A stretch of DNA of 64,000 nt, taken from assembly GCF_019635155.1 (NCBI RefSeq), contig NZ_JAHBZY010000018.1, forward strand, positions 1 to 64,000, given 5' to 3'. The translations under genes were made by a program, and so were the position numbers. Origin of the DNA: Nitrosomonas sp. GTDB taxonomy: Bacteria; Pseudomonadota; Gammaproteobacteria; Burkholderiales; Nitrosomonadaceae. Positions 1 to 7,851 of the stretch are shown here, piece after piece; position 1 is the stretch's first letter, and each line of letters begins with the position of its first letter. Below the pieces are notes generated by a model. It ran no database searches, was not told the origin of the DNA, and saw only the letters and a program-made list of their open reading frames with translations.

Positions 1-17
1 CCGCAGCGACAAAATAG

Positions 18-329
18 GTAGCGCCCGGCCCCAAAGCCGGGCGAGGATTGAAACAGTCCGTCTTGCGTACTTGCTTTTGCGTTAATCGGCTGTAGCGCCC
101 GGCCCCAAAGCCGGGCGAGGATTGAAACATCGAAGAGGTCAACAGGCAATGGGCGGCGACTACGTAGCGCCCGGCCCCAAAGCCGGGCGAGGATTGAAAC
201 GTATCGTAAAGACAACGACATCACCCCGATGAGCAGTAGCGCCCGGCCCCAAAGCCGGGCGAGGATTGAAACTTTCCATCGCCCGGCTGTAGTTACCGCA
301 TTAAGTGTAGCGCCCGGCCCCAAAGCCGG
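18..329 (+). CRISPR. CRISPR array end, four full 37-bp repeats plus one truncated repeat
   Basis: Four identical 37-bp repeats lie at 18-54, 92-128, 164-200 and 236-272. They begin GTAGCGCCCGGC, end GAGGATTGAAAC, and contain the palindrome GCCCGGC/GCCGGGC. Spacers are 55-91 (37 bp), 129-163 (35), 201-235 (35) and 273-306 (34), all different. A fifth repeat starts at 307 but matches only its first 23 bases (to 329) before unrelated sequence begins. Bases 1-17 are the end of another spacer, so the array continues upstream of the window. The ATTGAAAC end is typical of the 3' side of many type I and III repeats, so the array probably reads on the plus strand with its leader outside the window. 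No cas gene is present here, so the type cannot be set. Confidence 0.97.
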
Positions 330-330
330 A

Positions 331-477
331 GCGACTCACAGTGTCGATCGTCGCATTCAACTTTTCCGTTTCATTAACTTCTACAATACTGTAAAACCCC
401 ATAAGAGTTTGAATAATGCCACTCCTTATGAAATACTCAACGCTTATTTTAATCAACCCCTCCGTAGACAACCCTGA
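331..477 (+). pseudogene. C-terminal remnant of an IS481/IS3-like DDE transposase
   Basis: Only about 48 codons of the C-terminal end of an integrase-core transposase remain, recognisable by FINFYNTVKPHKSLN followed by ATPYEILNAYF, a typical end of IS481/IS3-type enzymes. The reading frame runs backwards without a stop through the broken CRISPR repeat, so there is no real start codon and the catalytic DDE residues are gone. The remnant begins one or two bases after the CRISPR repeat breaks off, so the same event probably deleted the array end and the 5' part of the IS. The bases after the stop (478-525) may hold the IS right end, but its partner end is not in the window, so I cannot define inverted repeats. 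Confidence 0.7.
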
Positions 478-540
478 GATTCCTTACACCTGATCCTACC
501 TATGTGTTCTGGCACTAATCATTAATATATAGAATTAAAG

Positions 541-1377
541 ATGATCAATAAAAAACTTTTTTCTTTTGTATTTCTGAGGTCGGAAACCAATTCGTTACGG
601 TCTTTGCAGGAAAACATCAGTAAGCTTGACGTCAAAGTGGTGTTGGTATGTTTAATTGTCGCTTTTTCCCTTACTTGCACGCGTTATCTGGGCGATGCTC
701 AATTCCTCATCTCTATTCTGTACGATGTAAAGTTGACCGGCTTGGCGCAAGCCATGAGCCATATCCTGCAACAGCATACCAATGCGCAATTGCATCAATT
801 GATTTACTGGGCATCGGTGATCATTTTCTTTTACTTCGTTTTACCGGCGGGTATCATTTTATTTGTGTTCAAGGAAAGCCTGACCGAGTATGGATTGCGA
901 CTGAAGAATGCCGGTAAAGGTTATCTGCTCTATCTTGGCATGCTGACAGTCATGGTGCCGCTGGTATTTTATTTTTCCGGAAGCGAGAGCTTTCTCGACC
1001 GCTACCCGTATTACACAGTAGTCAGGAATGAAAGCCTGTTTCCCAATTTCTTTATATGGGAGGTCGTATATTTTCTGCAATTTCTCGCATTGGAATTCTT
1101 CTTCCGCGGTTTTATTTTGCACGGCACCAAACAGCGTTTCGGGTTTTATGCCATTTTTGTTATGGTGATTCCGTATTGCATGATCCATTTCGGTAAACCG
1201 ATGCCGGAAACCATCGCGGCAATCATCGCCGGCGTGGTGCTGGGGTTTTTAAGCTTAAAAAGCAAAAGTATCTGGCTCGGTGTTATGATTCACTGTAGTA
1301 TCGCGTTGACCATGGATTTATGTGCGCTGTATCGAAAAGGGATATTTCAGGATAGCGATATAATTGGTGAACTATAA
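541..1377 (+). CDS. CPBP-family (CAAX protease-like) intramembrane protein
   Basis: A 278-aa polytopic membrane protein with about six to seven hydrophobic segments. The C-terminal half resembles the CPBP/Abi family of intramembrane metalloproteases: a Glu-Arg motif at residues 185-189 (LEFFFRG), a His in MIHF at 216, and a His at 251. Family enzymes usually carry EExxxR; here the first Glu is Leu184, so catalytic activity is uncertain. The family includes CAAX prenyl endopeptidases and bacteriocin-immunity proteins; the substrate here is unknown. It starts 64 bp after the transposase remnant and has no obvious operon partner. The ribosome-binding site before the ATG is weak (AGAATTAAAG). Confidence 0.7.
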   Translation: MINKKLFSFVFLRSETNSLRSLQENISKLDVKVVLVCLIVAFSLTCTRYLGDAQFLISILYDVKLTGLAQAMSHILQQHTNAQLHQLIYWASVIIFFYFVLPAGIILFVFKESLTEYGLRLKNAGKGYLLYLGMLTVMVPLVFYFSGSESFLDRYPYYTVVRNESLFPNFFIWEVVYFLQFLALEFFFRGFILHGTKQRFGFYAIFVMVIPYCMIHFGKPMPETIAAIIAGVVLGFLSLKSKSIWLGVMIHCSIALTMDLCALYRKGIFQDSDIIGEL

Positions 1378-1936
1378 AAACGCGCGTCAGGCTGAGCAAA
1401 ACCGTTTGTTGCAATTATGACTGTTTATGCTGATCGTCCTGAGTGGCTACCTGTCATCAATGGTCTTACCGGACCGAGCTTACCCACGATGATGCTTTCA
1501 CCGAAGCGGTTTTGCAGCAATACTGATCAATATCGTGCGTGCCCTTGATCAGGTCATCCGGTTGTGTGGTAGAAAAACAGATTCCCGACCATCCGCTGAC
1601 CATAAATCCTGGTGGAAGCGATGGTGGCAACAAGCACTTCGCATTTATCTACATTTAAACTCATCGCCCTCATAAATCAATCCGTTACTTCCAGCCGATC
1701 ATGCTTAGTCAAAATCCAGCCGTATCGCTGTCAGCCGCAAGGCAGGAACTCCCCTGTTTTAAGTAATTGCTGGCACAAGAATCAGTCCATCGGAAAACTG
1801 CGGGAAAGAGAAACAGCAGGCGGTGATAGTGGCGGTTAACAGATTGAATCAGTGGCGTGTCAATCGGAAGGTCGAGTTACACTTTCAATCGTGTTCCAGC
1901 TTATCCGATCTTTACATATTTCAAGGGATGAGCCTT
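1378..1936. other. intergenic stretch without a recognisable gene
   Basis: This 559-bp gap between the CPBP-like gene and the DUF3617-like gene has only short open frames without matching start and ribosome-binding signals. A roughly 60-codon open stretch around 1484-1675 has no ATG and no family resemblance I can name. It may be decayed sequence linked to the rearrangement at the IS remnant. Confidence 0.5.
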
Positions 1937-2353
1937 TCATTTACAGTCACCGATTCTCTTGCCAGTGTAGGTGTGGTCTATTTCCATAGGTTCTGATTGC
2001 GGTATTTTCATTTTAACGATTGCGGAACCCTTGTATTGATTCGCACTAAAAATGATCCTTCCTGCGCCATTCATGTTGAGCTCACCTTTGCATTTCATTT
2101 GCCATGAAGCACCGTTGCCTACTATTTTGTAGTTGGAAAACTCGCATGATTCATGAGCGGCAATGGGCGGCCTCTCTTTGTTTTTGTCGTTCACGCAGAT
2201 GACATCCTTATGAGCCGGCATTGGTGTCATCACGTGGGGTATCACGGTTTGAGTCATCACCTCCCATTTACCTTTCGGAAACTCTTGAGCATTAATTGGT
2301 AATGCGAACAGTAACGTAATCAGAAATATTGTTTTTTTTAAATAGTTTATCAA
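1937..2353 (-). CDS. DUF3617-like exported protein
   Basis: A small secreted protein resembling DUF3617 proteins: after a signal peptide ending PINA-QEF comes GKWEVMTQT, two Cys-containing segments (VICVND, ESCEF), MKCKGEL and a C-terminal GDCK. The family's function is unknown. I place the start at a TTG codon at 2353, which has a GAGGG ribosome-binding site seven bases upstream and gives a compact signal peptide (138 aa in total). An in-frame ATG at 2404 would add 17 polar residues in front of the signal peptide, which is less likely. It is divergent from the DUF3450/TonB operon, with a palindrome in the shared upstream region. Confidence 0.7.
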   Translation of the reverse strand: MINYLKKTIFLITLLFALPINAQEFPKGKWEVMTQTVIPHVMTPMPAHKDVICVNDKNKERPPIAAHESCEFSNYKIVGNGASWQMKCKGELNMNGAGRIIFSANQYKGSAIVKMKIPQSEPMEIDHTYTGKRIGDCK

Positions 2354-2555
2354 TTCACCCTCTGCGTTGAATAAATTGGACAAGTGATAATTTTTTAAAG
2401 CCACAGTAAAAAATTAACGAAGAAATAATAGCCTTAAATAATGTAACGGTTTTCTCAATTATAGCCCGCGTGCATATTCCACTGGCGTTTCTTTGATTGC
2501 TGCAACACGCATACTCGGCACTCATTCGGTTTTTGAATACTCGCTTCTTTATTAA

Positions 2556-2573
2556 ATGACATTGAAATGTCAT
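2556..2573. repeat. short perfect palindrome between divergent genes
   Basis: ATGACAT and ATGTCAT form 7-bp inverted arms around TGAA. It lies between the divergent DUF3617-like gene and the TonB operon and overlaps the putative Pho box, so it could be an operator or a coincidence of the TGTCAT half-site. Confidence 0.4.
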
Positions 2574-2600
2574 GAAAATGAAATATCCGGCTTGTAGTAT
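2567..2600 (+). promoter_or_regulatory. putative Pho box and -10 element of the TonB operon
   Basis: The 18-mer at 2567-2584 (ATGTCATGAAAATGAAAT) matches the PhoB-box consensus at about 13 of 18 positions; the first TGTCA half-site is perfect and the second is degenerate. Ten bases later TAGTAT (2595-2600) fits a -10 element, giving a transcript start near 2607, just upstream of the ribosome-binding site and ATG at 2626. The same 10-nt spacing occurs at the three better boxes further along, which is the main reason to trust this one. Confidence 0.45.
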
Positions 2601-2625
2601 GCGGGGCAATGTTGATGAGGAAAGT

Positions 2626-3393
2626 ATGCAGATTCAAATAACAAAAAAAACATTAGTGTGGGGCGGTTGGTTGCTGTTTATTTTTACATCACCGGTCATG
2701 GCGAGCAATATCGAGAATCTTGCGAGATCGCTGGCTAAAATCCGGGGGGAAGTGGAAACGCTGCAATCGCAGCTTGACATAGACAAAGAGAAGCACAGCA
2801 GCAAAATGACCGCGCTTAATTCGCAATTGGCGGATTTAAGCGTCGAAGACCGCCGTCAGAAACTAAGTATCGAAAAACTGCAACAGTCAATTGATAAGCT
2901 GGGAGTAGTCGCCCAACAAGCCGAGCAATCCGGCGAACATTTAAAACCGGTGTTATTGACCGCTCTGGCGGAGTACAAGCGCCATATTCAAGGCGGATTT
3001 CCCTTTAAAGTCGACGATCGTATCAAAGCCATCGGCGATTTGGAAAATAACCTGATCAATCAGCAAATAGATCCGAGTAAAGCCGTCAATCAAACCTGGT
3101 CGCTGATCGAGGACGAGGTGCGGTTGAGTAAGGAAAACGGTATTTACCAGCAAACGATTTTGTTGAATGGCGAGAAAGTACTGGTTGATACCGCCAAACT
3201 TGGAACGGTCTTCATGTTCTTTCAAACCAAGGATAACCAAAGCGGAATGGCGAGGCGATCCAAGGATGGCGGTTGGATATTCGAAACCGTAAGTGACAGC
3301 GCTGATCGCGAACGCATCCGCAATTTGTTCGATTCCTTGAAAAAACAAATACGTCAAGGCTATTTTGAATTACCGAATCCATTAAACAAATGA
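2626..3393 (+). CDS. DUF3450-family periplasmic coiled-coil protein
   Basis: A secreted 255-aa protein, first gene of a TonB-type operon. It has a signal peptide (ending SPVMA), then a long coiled coil (about residues 25-105) and a conserved C-terminal half of DUF3450 type, including FFQTKDNQSG. DUF3450 proteins are regularly encoded upstream of TtpC-ExbB-ExbD-TonB sets in Vibrio and Shewanella; their role is thought to be accessory to energised outer-membrane transport, but no biochemical function is known to me. I chose the ATG at 2626 because of GAGGAAAG directly upstream; an ATG at 2572 would lie upstream of the predicted transcript start. Its stop overlaps the next start by 4 bp. Confidence 0.85.
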   Translation: MQIQITKKTLVWGGWLLFIFTSPVMASNIENLARSLAKIRGEVETLQSQLDIDKEKHSSKMTALNSQLADLSVEDRRQKLSIEKLQQSIDKLGVVAQQAEQSGEHLKPVLLTALAEYKRHIQGGFPFKVDDRIKAIGDLENNLINQQIDPSKAVNQTWSLIEDEVRLSKENGIYQQTILLNGEKVLVDTAKLGTVFMFFQTKDNQSGMARRSKDGGWIFETVSDSADRERIRNLFDSLKKQIRQGYFELPNPLNK

Positions 3394-4883
3394 AAACATT
3401 GCGATTCATCTTGTTGTTATCCGCATTGGCTTGGATTAATCCTGGCAATGCGCAAGAACAAAAAGCTGAGGGTGCGGGGGAAACCGTTACAGTATCCGCG
3501 CCGGAAGGGAAGCCCGCAGCAGCAACCAAGAAGCAATCTTCAGCCAAACAGGAAGCCATTAATCTGGAGACTGCGTACAAGCGCGAATATGCATTTCTGG
3601 AAGCGCAAAAGCGGGAACTCAGCGAACGATTAAGAAATTACCAGGCCAGCGCGCAACGTGAAGAGCAAACGTTGAATGCAAAAATCATCGCGCTTGAGCG
3701 CATCACAGTCGAACGCTCGTCAAAAATAGATCAGCTCAATGCGCAACTGGCTGAATCGGAACGCAAGGAAGCTTCCGCATCGGAACGTTACGATGCATTG
3801 GAAACGACTTATCTGCAGGCGGAACTCACGCTCAAAAATCATGGCATTGAAATGCCTGCGGCAGTGAAGGACGGCAAAGGCAACGATCCGGAAAAAGTCG
3901 ATTTCATTTTTAAGCAAGCATTACAGCTATTGCAGAGGCTTGGCAGCATTCAAACCAAGCCGGGTCATTTTTTTCTCGCGAGCGGTAAGCAAGCCGGAGG
4001 GTCGCTGATTCATCTGGGTAATATCGCGGCATTCGGCGTGAGTGCCGAAGGTAGTGGCAGTTTGGTGCCCGCGGGCGGTGGCGATTTCAAGGTATGGAAA
4101 AACGCGGGTGCGGAAAGCGCTACCGCACTGAGTAAAAATGAGCAACCGGCCGTGCTGCAGTTGTATCTGTTCGAATCACGCTCCACTTCGATTGATGAAG
4201 CACCGGAGAAAACACTGCTGAGCATTATCGATTCAGGCGGCCCAATTGGTTGGGTGATCGTAATACTGGGCGGGGTTGGCGTTGTTTTGGTGATGATACG
4301 TGCTTATCTGCTGCGAACCAACAGCGCCGATACCCAACAACTGACCGATCAAATCATTGAACAAATGGCTTCCGGCGATTTGGAAGTCGCGAAAAAAAGC
4401 TGCGAAGACAACGCCTCAGCAATCGGGCGGGTATTGCATTACACCCTGCGTCACTTAAAAGACGATCGCGATCATATGGAAGGCATCGTGTATGAAGCGA
4501 TTTTGCAAGAATCGGGGCCTTTGGATCGATTCGGTCCGGCTATTCTGGTTATTGCATCGGTGGCGCCGCTATTGGGTTTGCTAGGAACAGTTACCGGCAT
4601 GATTGAAACCTTTGACATGATTACCGAATTTGGAACCGGCGATCCGAAATTGTTATCGGATGGTATTTCGATTGCGCTGGTCACCACTCAGATCGGTTTG
4701 ATCGTCGCTATTCCGACGCTCTTGCTGGGTTCCTTGTTAACCGCTTGGGCGAAGAATATCAAGCGTGATATGGAACATGCAGCGTTGCGGATTATTAATA
4801 TCTTCTTAGGCGGACCTGCCGGCATCGATGAATTGAATATGCCCGATGTGGATGAAACCGCGATTGCAATGAGTAATGCTTGA
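3390..4883 (+). CDS. TtpC-like MotA/TolQ/ExbB proton-channel protein with periplasmic coiled coil
   Basis: A 497-aa fusion-type ExbB/TolQ relative. Residues 1-22 are a signal peptide; about 45-150 form a Lys/Glu/Gln-rich coiled coil; 150-270 is a periplasmic domain. From about 275 on comes the MotA/TolQ/ExbB proton channel with three membrane segments and the family motif APLLGLLGTVTGMIETFD. This layout matches TtpC of the Vibrio TonB2 system, which works with ExbB, ExbD and TonB to energise particular outer-membrane receptors. It overlaps the DUF3450 stop (ATGA) and the next exbB start, indicating translational coupling. The family assignment is firm; the TtpC equivalence is inferred from architecture and context. 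Confidence 0.87.
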   Translation: MKTLRFILLLSALAWINPGNAQEQKAEGAGETVTVSAPEGKPAAATKKQSSAKQEAINLETAYKREYAFLEAQKRELSERLRNYQASAQREEQTLNAKIIALERITVERSSKIDQLNAQLAESERKEASASERYDALETTYLQAELTLKNHGIEMPAAVKDGKGNDPEKVDFIFKQALQLLQRLGSIQTKPGHFFLASGKQAGGSLIHLGNIAAFGVSAEGSGSLVPAGGGDFKVWKNAGAESATALSKNEQPAVLQLYLFESRSTSIDEAPEKTLLSIIDSGGPIGWVIVILGGVGVVLVMIRAYLLRTNSADTQQLTDQIIEQMASGDLEVAKKSCEDNASAIGRVLHYTLRHLKDDRDHMEGIVYEAILQESGPLDRFGPAILVIASVAPLLGLLGTVTGMIETFDMITEFGTGDPKLLSDGISIALVTTQIGLIVAIPTLLLGSLLTAWAKNIKRDMEHAALRIINIFLGGPAGIDELNMPDVDETAIAMSNA

Positions 4884-5517
4884 TATGGGCGCCGCTGAAC
4901 ATCTATTAATCATCAAGGAAATGTTCGCGGCGGGGGGTGTCGTCATGCCACCGCTGGTGTTATGCACTTTGTTGTTATGGTATGGCCTGGGGTATCGTTT
5001 TTGGGTCATGAAAGAATCGAAACCCATGGGGGTGCGCGATTTGCTCAGATATTACCAGCAACATTACGACAAGCCTGCAAAAAGTATTGTTGCCAGAGCG
5101 ATTAAGCAAGGCGTGCTGTTGCAGCGGAGGGGCGTCAGAAACTTGCGCCGTCATCTGGATGCGGCTTTTTACGAATATGAGCGGGAAATCGCAAAGTTTG
5201 CCGTGCTGGTGCGCGCCGTCATTCTGATTGCGCCGCTGCTTGGATTATTGGGTACGGTGATCGGCATGATCGAGACTTTCGATTCGTTAGCGACCATGAC
5301 CTTGCATTCGCAATCCGGCGGTATTGCCGGCGGCATTTCACAAGCATTATTCACCACTCAGATGGGATTGACCGTGGCGATTCCGGGGCTGCTCGTTCAT
5401 AGCATCCTGAAACGGAAGCAACATCAGATCGAACTCGATCTGTCGCAGATCAAGGATTTGCTGTGCCATCAAAACCATTCTCAACCTTCCGGCAGGAGTC
5501 TTCTTGATGCGAAATAA
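4876..5517 (+). CDS. exbB: ExbB-type proton channel protein
   Basis: A 213-aa MotA/TolQ/ExbB protein with an N-terminal membrane segment (about 20-40), a cytoplasmic loop, and two C-terminal membrane segments carrying APLLGLLGTVIGMIETFD. With ExbD it forms the inner-membrane proton channel that drives TonB. It overlaps the upstream ttpC-like gene by 8 bp; a second ATG three codons in (4885) is also possible. A second ExbB-like protein beside the TtpC fusion is the standard TonB2 arrangement. Confidence 0.88.
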   Translation: MLDMGAAEHLLIIKEMFAAGGVVMPPLVLCTLLLWYGLGYRFWVMKESKPMGVRDLLRYYQQHYDKPAKSIVARAIKQGVLLQRRGVRNLRRHLDAAFYEYEREIAKFAVLVRAVILIAPLLGLLGTVIGMIETFDSLATMTLHSQSGGIAGGISQALFTTQMGLTVAIPGLLVHSILKRKQHQIELDLSQIKDLLCHQNHSQPSGRSLLDAK

Positions 5518-5911
5518 CGAACCGGCGGAAGCGGAAACTACCATCGACATGGCGCCATTGATCGACATCGTTTTTATCTTGCTGATCTTCTTTATGGTGA
5601 CCACGACTTTTGTCAAAGACATGAAGCTGGATTTGGAGCGACCCAAAGCCAATAGCGCGGTAGCTGCATCCAGTAAGGCGATTCGATTGTTTATCGATCG
5701 CAACGGCGATACCTATGTCGACGGTGAAGCGGTGCGGCTGTGGTTAATACAAAGCAAATTACGGGATTTATTGAGTACTTCTTCCAACAAAATCGTGTTG
5801 GTTGTGACCGACGAGGGTGTGCCGGCGGGGCGATTGGTGGAAGTCGTGGATCAAGCGCGCTTGGCGGGCGCTGAGAGCGTGGGTGTGGCAACGAGAAAAG
5901 AAGCGGGGTAA
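5507..5911 (+). CDS. exbD: ExbD/TolR biopolymer transport protein
   Basis: A 134-aa ExbD/TolR protein: a short cytoplasmic N-terminus, one membrane helix with the proton-relay Asp in the motif IDMAPLIDIVFILLIFFMV, then a periplasmic domain. It works with ExbB to couple proton flow to TonB. The ATG at 5507 has AGGAG eight bases upstream and overlaps the exbB stop by 11 bp; a TTG just before it is not needed. Confidence 0.9.
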   Translation: MRNNEPAEAETTIDMAPLIDIVFILLIFFMVTTTFVKDMKLDLERPKANSAVAASSKAIRLFIDRNGDTYVDGEAVRLWLIQSKLRDLLSTSSNKIVLVVTDEGVPAGRLVEVVDQARLAGAESVGVATRKEAG

Positions 5912-6552
5912 TGACGATGAGTACGATGACGATGAAACGGCATGTAGCCGGTGTGGTATCGATGGGGTTCGGTGTGACGATGGTGTTCGCGTTGATCGTG
6001 GTCCTGAATCACTATCTGGGGAAGATTGAGCGAACGCCACCGCAGGAGGTGACGGAGATTGCCATGACCCGGGAAATTAGGCAGGAACCGAAGAAAGAGA
6101 TCAAGAAAGTGGAGCCCAAAAAGCAGGTTTCCCGTCCGCGAGCTCCGGCACCTTTTAAGGGATTGGATACCGCTTTGTCCGGTATCGACTTAGGATCGCT
6201 GGGTTTGGATAGCGGTTCCAGGGATATTGATAATGGCTTGCTTGGCAAAACCGGTAATGCCGTCATGACCGCCGACCTGGTGGATATTCCACCCAAGCCG
6301 ATCGCGCGAGGATCGTTTAAATATCCACCGGTAGCCAAGAAGAAAGGCATCAAAGGCTATGTGCTGCTTTCAGTATTGGTCGAAGCCGATGGCTCGATCA
6401 ATCAGGTACAGGTCTTGGAATCCAATCCATCCGGCATATTCGATGCCGCGGCGTTGCAAGGTATCCGCGCCTGGCATTTCGAGCCCGCCAAATACAAAGG
6501 CGATAACGTGCGCGTTTGGGCCAAACAAAGAATCCGCTTTGATTTATCTTAA
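5911..6552 (+). CDS. tonB: TonB energy transducer
   Basis: A 213-aa TonB-family protein. It has one N-terminal membrane anchor (about 15-35), a short Lys/Pro-rich spacer (QEPKKEIKKVEPKKQ) and a C-terminal TonB domain of about 85 residues (from YPPVAKKKGIKGYV to VWAKQRIRFDL). It transmits inner-membrane energy to outer-membrane receptors. The start overlaps the exbD stop (TAATGA). The periplasmic spacer is shorter than in E. coli TonB, as in TonB2-type proteins. Confidence 0.9.
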   Translation: MTMSTMTMKRHVAGVVSMGFGVTMVFALIVVLNHYLGKIERTPPQEVTEIAMTREIRQEPKKEIKKVEPKKQVSRPRAPAPFKGLDTALSGIDLGSLGLDSGSRDIDNGLLGKTGNAVMTADLVDIPPKPIARGSFKYPPVAKKKGIKGYVLLSVLVEADGSINQVQVLESNPSGIFDAAALQGIRAWHFEPAKYKGDNVRVWAKQRIRFDLS

Positions 6553-6561
6553 AAGAACACT

Positions 6562-7734
6562 ATGAGAGATCGATCGTTTTGGCATGTGCATGGCCTTATT
6601 TATCTTGCGATAGCGTTCAGTTGTTACACACACGCGGTGCAGGCAACGGACAACAAATCGGCGCCGGCTGATTTTGTCGAACTGGCGGCGGTGATGTTGA
6701 AAGACGGCCATCACGATCGGGCGTTGCTGGCATTGCAAAGCGTCGATCTTGGGAATAAGAAAACCGATCTGGCGCGGTTTTATACGTTACAAGGACTTGC
6801 GTATCTGGGATTGAACGATTTGGAGGCTGCCAGAGACAGCTTGCAGTTAGCGATCACAAATGGCCAGCAGGATCGCTCGATTTTTATCTATTTGGCGCAA
6901 GCGTATTTTGGATTGAAAGATTACCGCAATACCGTGAGTGCGATTAGCAAGGCGGGTGATTTGGTCAATAAAGACGCAATGTTGATCAGCTTGAAAGCGG
7001 AATCCTATTGGCAACTGCAGCAACCGGAAGCAGCGATCAACGCCTTGAACGATGGTCAGCGGGCGTTTCCATCCGATTTCCGTTTTCTGAAACGCAAAGT
7101 ATTTTATCTGGTCGAGTTGGAGCTTTATCAGGAAGCAGTCCGACTGGGCCGGGAATTCTTGCAGCGCTCCAAAGCCAGTGCAGCCGATTATGTGGCTTTC
7201 GGCAATGCTTTGCGGTTGAGCCGTGAATTTCAGGAAGCGACCAAAATTCTTGAGATTGCACGCTTGCAGTATCCGTATGACGAATTGGTCGCGAAACTGC
7301 TGGCGCATACTTATCTGGATCAAGGGCAATTAAATTCCGCAGCATTTATTCTGGAGCAAGCAGCATTGCTCAATCCGGCCTTGCAATCGGAAGCGGCGGA
7401 AATTTACCGGCGGGCCGGACGGTTTCATAAAGCTTTAACGCTGAATGAGAGTATTCCGGATCAGAAAGTAAAACTTAAACAACGGTTATCGATTTTGCTT
7501 GCGCTCAAGCAATTCGAGCGTGCCGCCAATATGGAAAGCAGCTTGTACCGCACCGGTTTATTGGAAGATCAAAGCGTTCGCTATGCGTTGGCGTACGCGC
7601 TTTTCTCAACGCGCCGTTTTGCTGAAGTCAACAAACATCTTGACCATCTCAAGGATGCCGAGCTGTTTCGCAAGGCGACCGAATTGCGGCGCTTGATGGA
7701 AATCTGCAAAACCGAGCCTTGGCAATGTGCTTGA
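6562..7734 (+). CDS. exported TPR-repeat protein of the TonB operon
   Basis: A 390-aa protein with a signal peptide (ending AVQA) and helical tetratricopeptide-like repeats through most of its length, e.g. FYTLQGLAYLGLNDLEAARD and YLAQAYFGLKDYRNT. TPR proteins are commonly the last gene of DUF3450-TtpC-ExbB-ExbD-TonB operons and are thought to scaffold the complex in the periplasm. It starts 9 bp after tonB. It carries no enzymatic motif. Confidence 0.82.
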   Translation: MRDRSFWHVHGLIYLAIAFSCYTHAVQATDNKSAPADFVELAAVMLKDGHHDRALLALQSVDLGNKKTDLARFYTLQGLAYLGLNDLEAARDSLQLAITNGQQDRSIFIYLAQAYFGLKDYRNTVSAISKAGDLVNKDAMLISLKAESYWQLQQPEAAINALNDGQRAFPSDFRFLKRKVFYLVELELYQEAVRLGREFLQRSKASAADYVAFGNALRLSREFQEATKILEIARLQYPYDELVAKLLAHTYLDQGQLNSAAFILEQAALLNPALQSEAAEIYRRAGRFHKALTLNESIPDQKVKLKQRLSILLALKQFERAANMESSLYRTGLLEDQSVRYALAYALFSTRRFAEVNKHLDHLKDAELFRKATELRRLMEICKTEPWQCA

Positions 7735-7851
7735 AGCATCTAATGATTATCCCGCCATAAACGAACCGTACTTCGTTTGCAACTTTTAAAAATCAAAACT
7801 TTATCTCCAACCGTGATTGCAGGGAATTTGGAGAGGGGCTAGTTACGCCGA

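Noticed and set aside
229-330. Coding frame crossing the CRISPR repeats
   Set aside because: The frame is only the extension of the transposase remnant through repeat and spacer DNA, with no start signals.
1612-1839. 75-codon open frame
   Set aside because: No ribosome-binding site, no family resemblance, in a gap that looks decayed.
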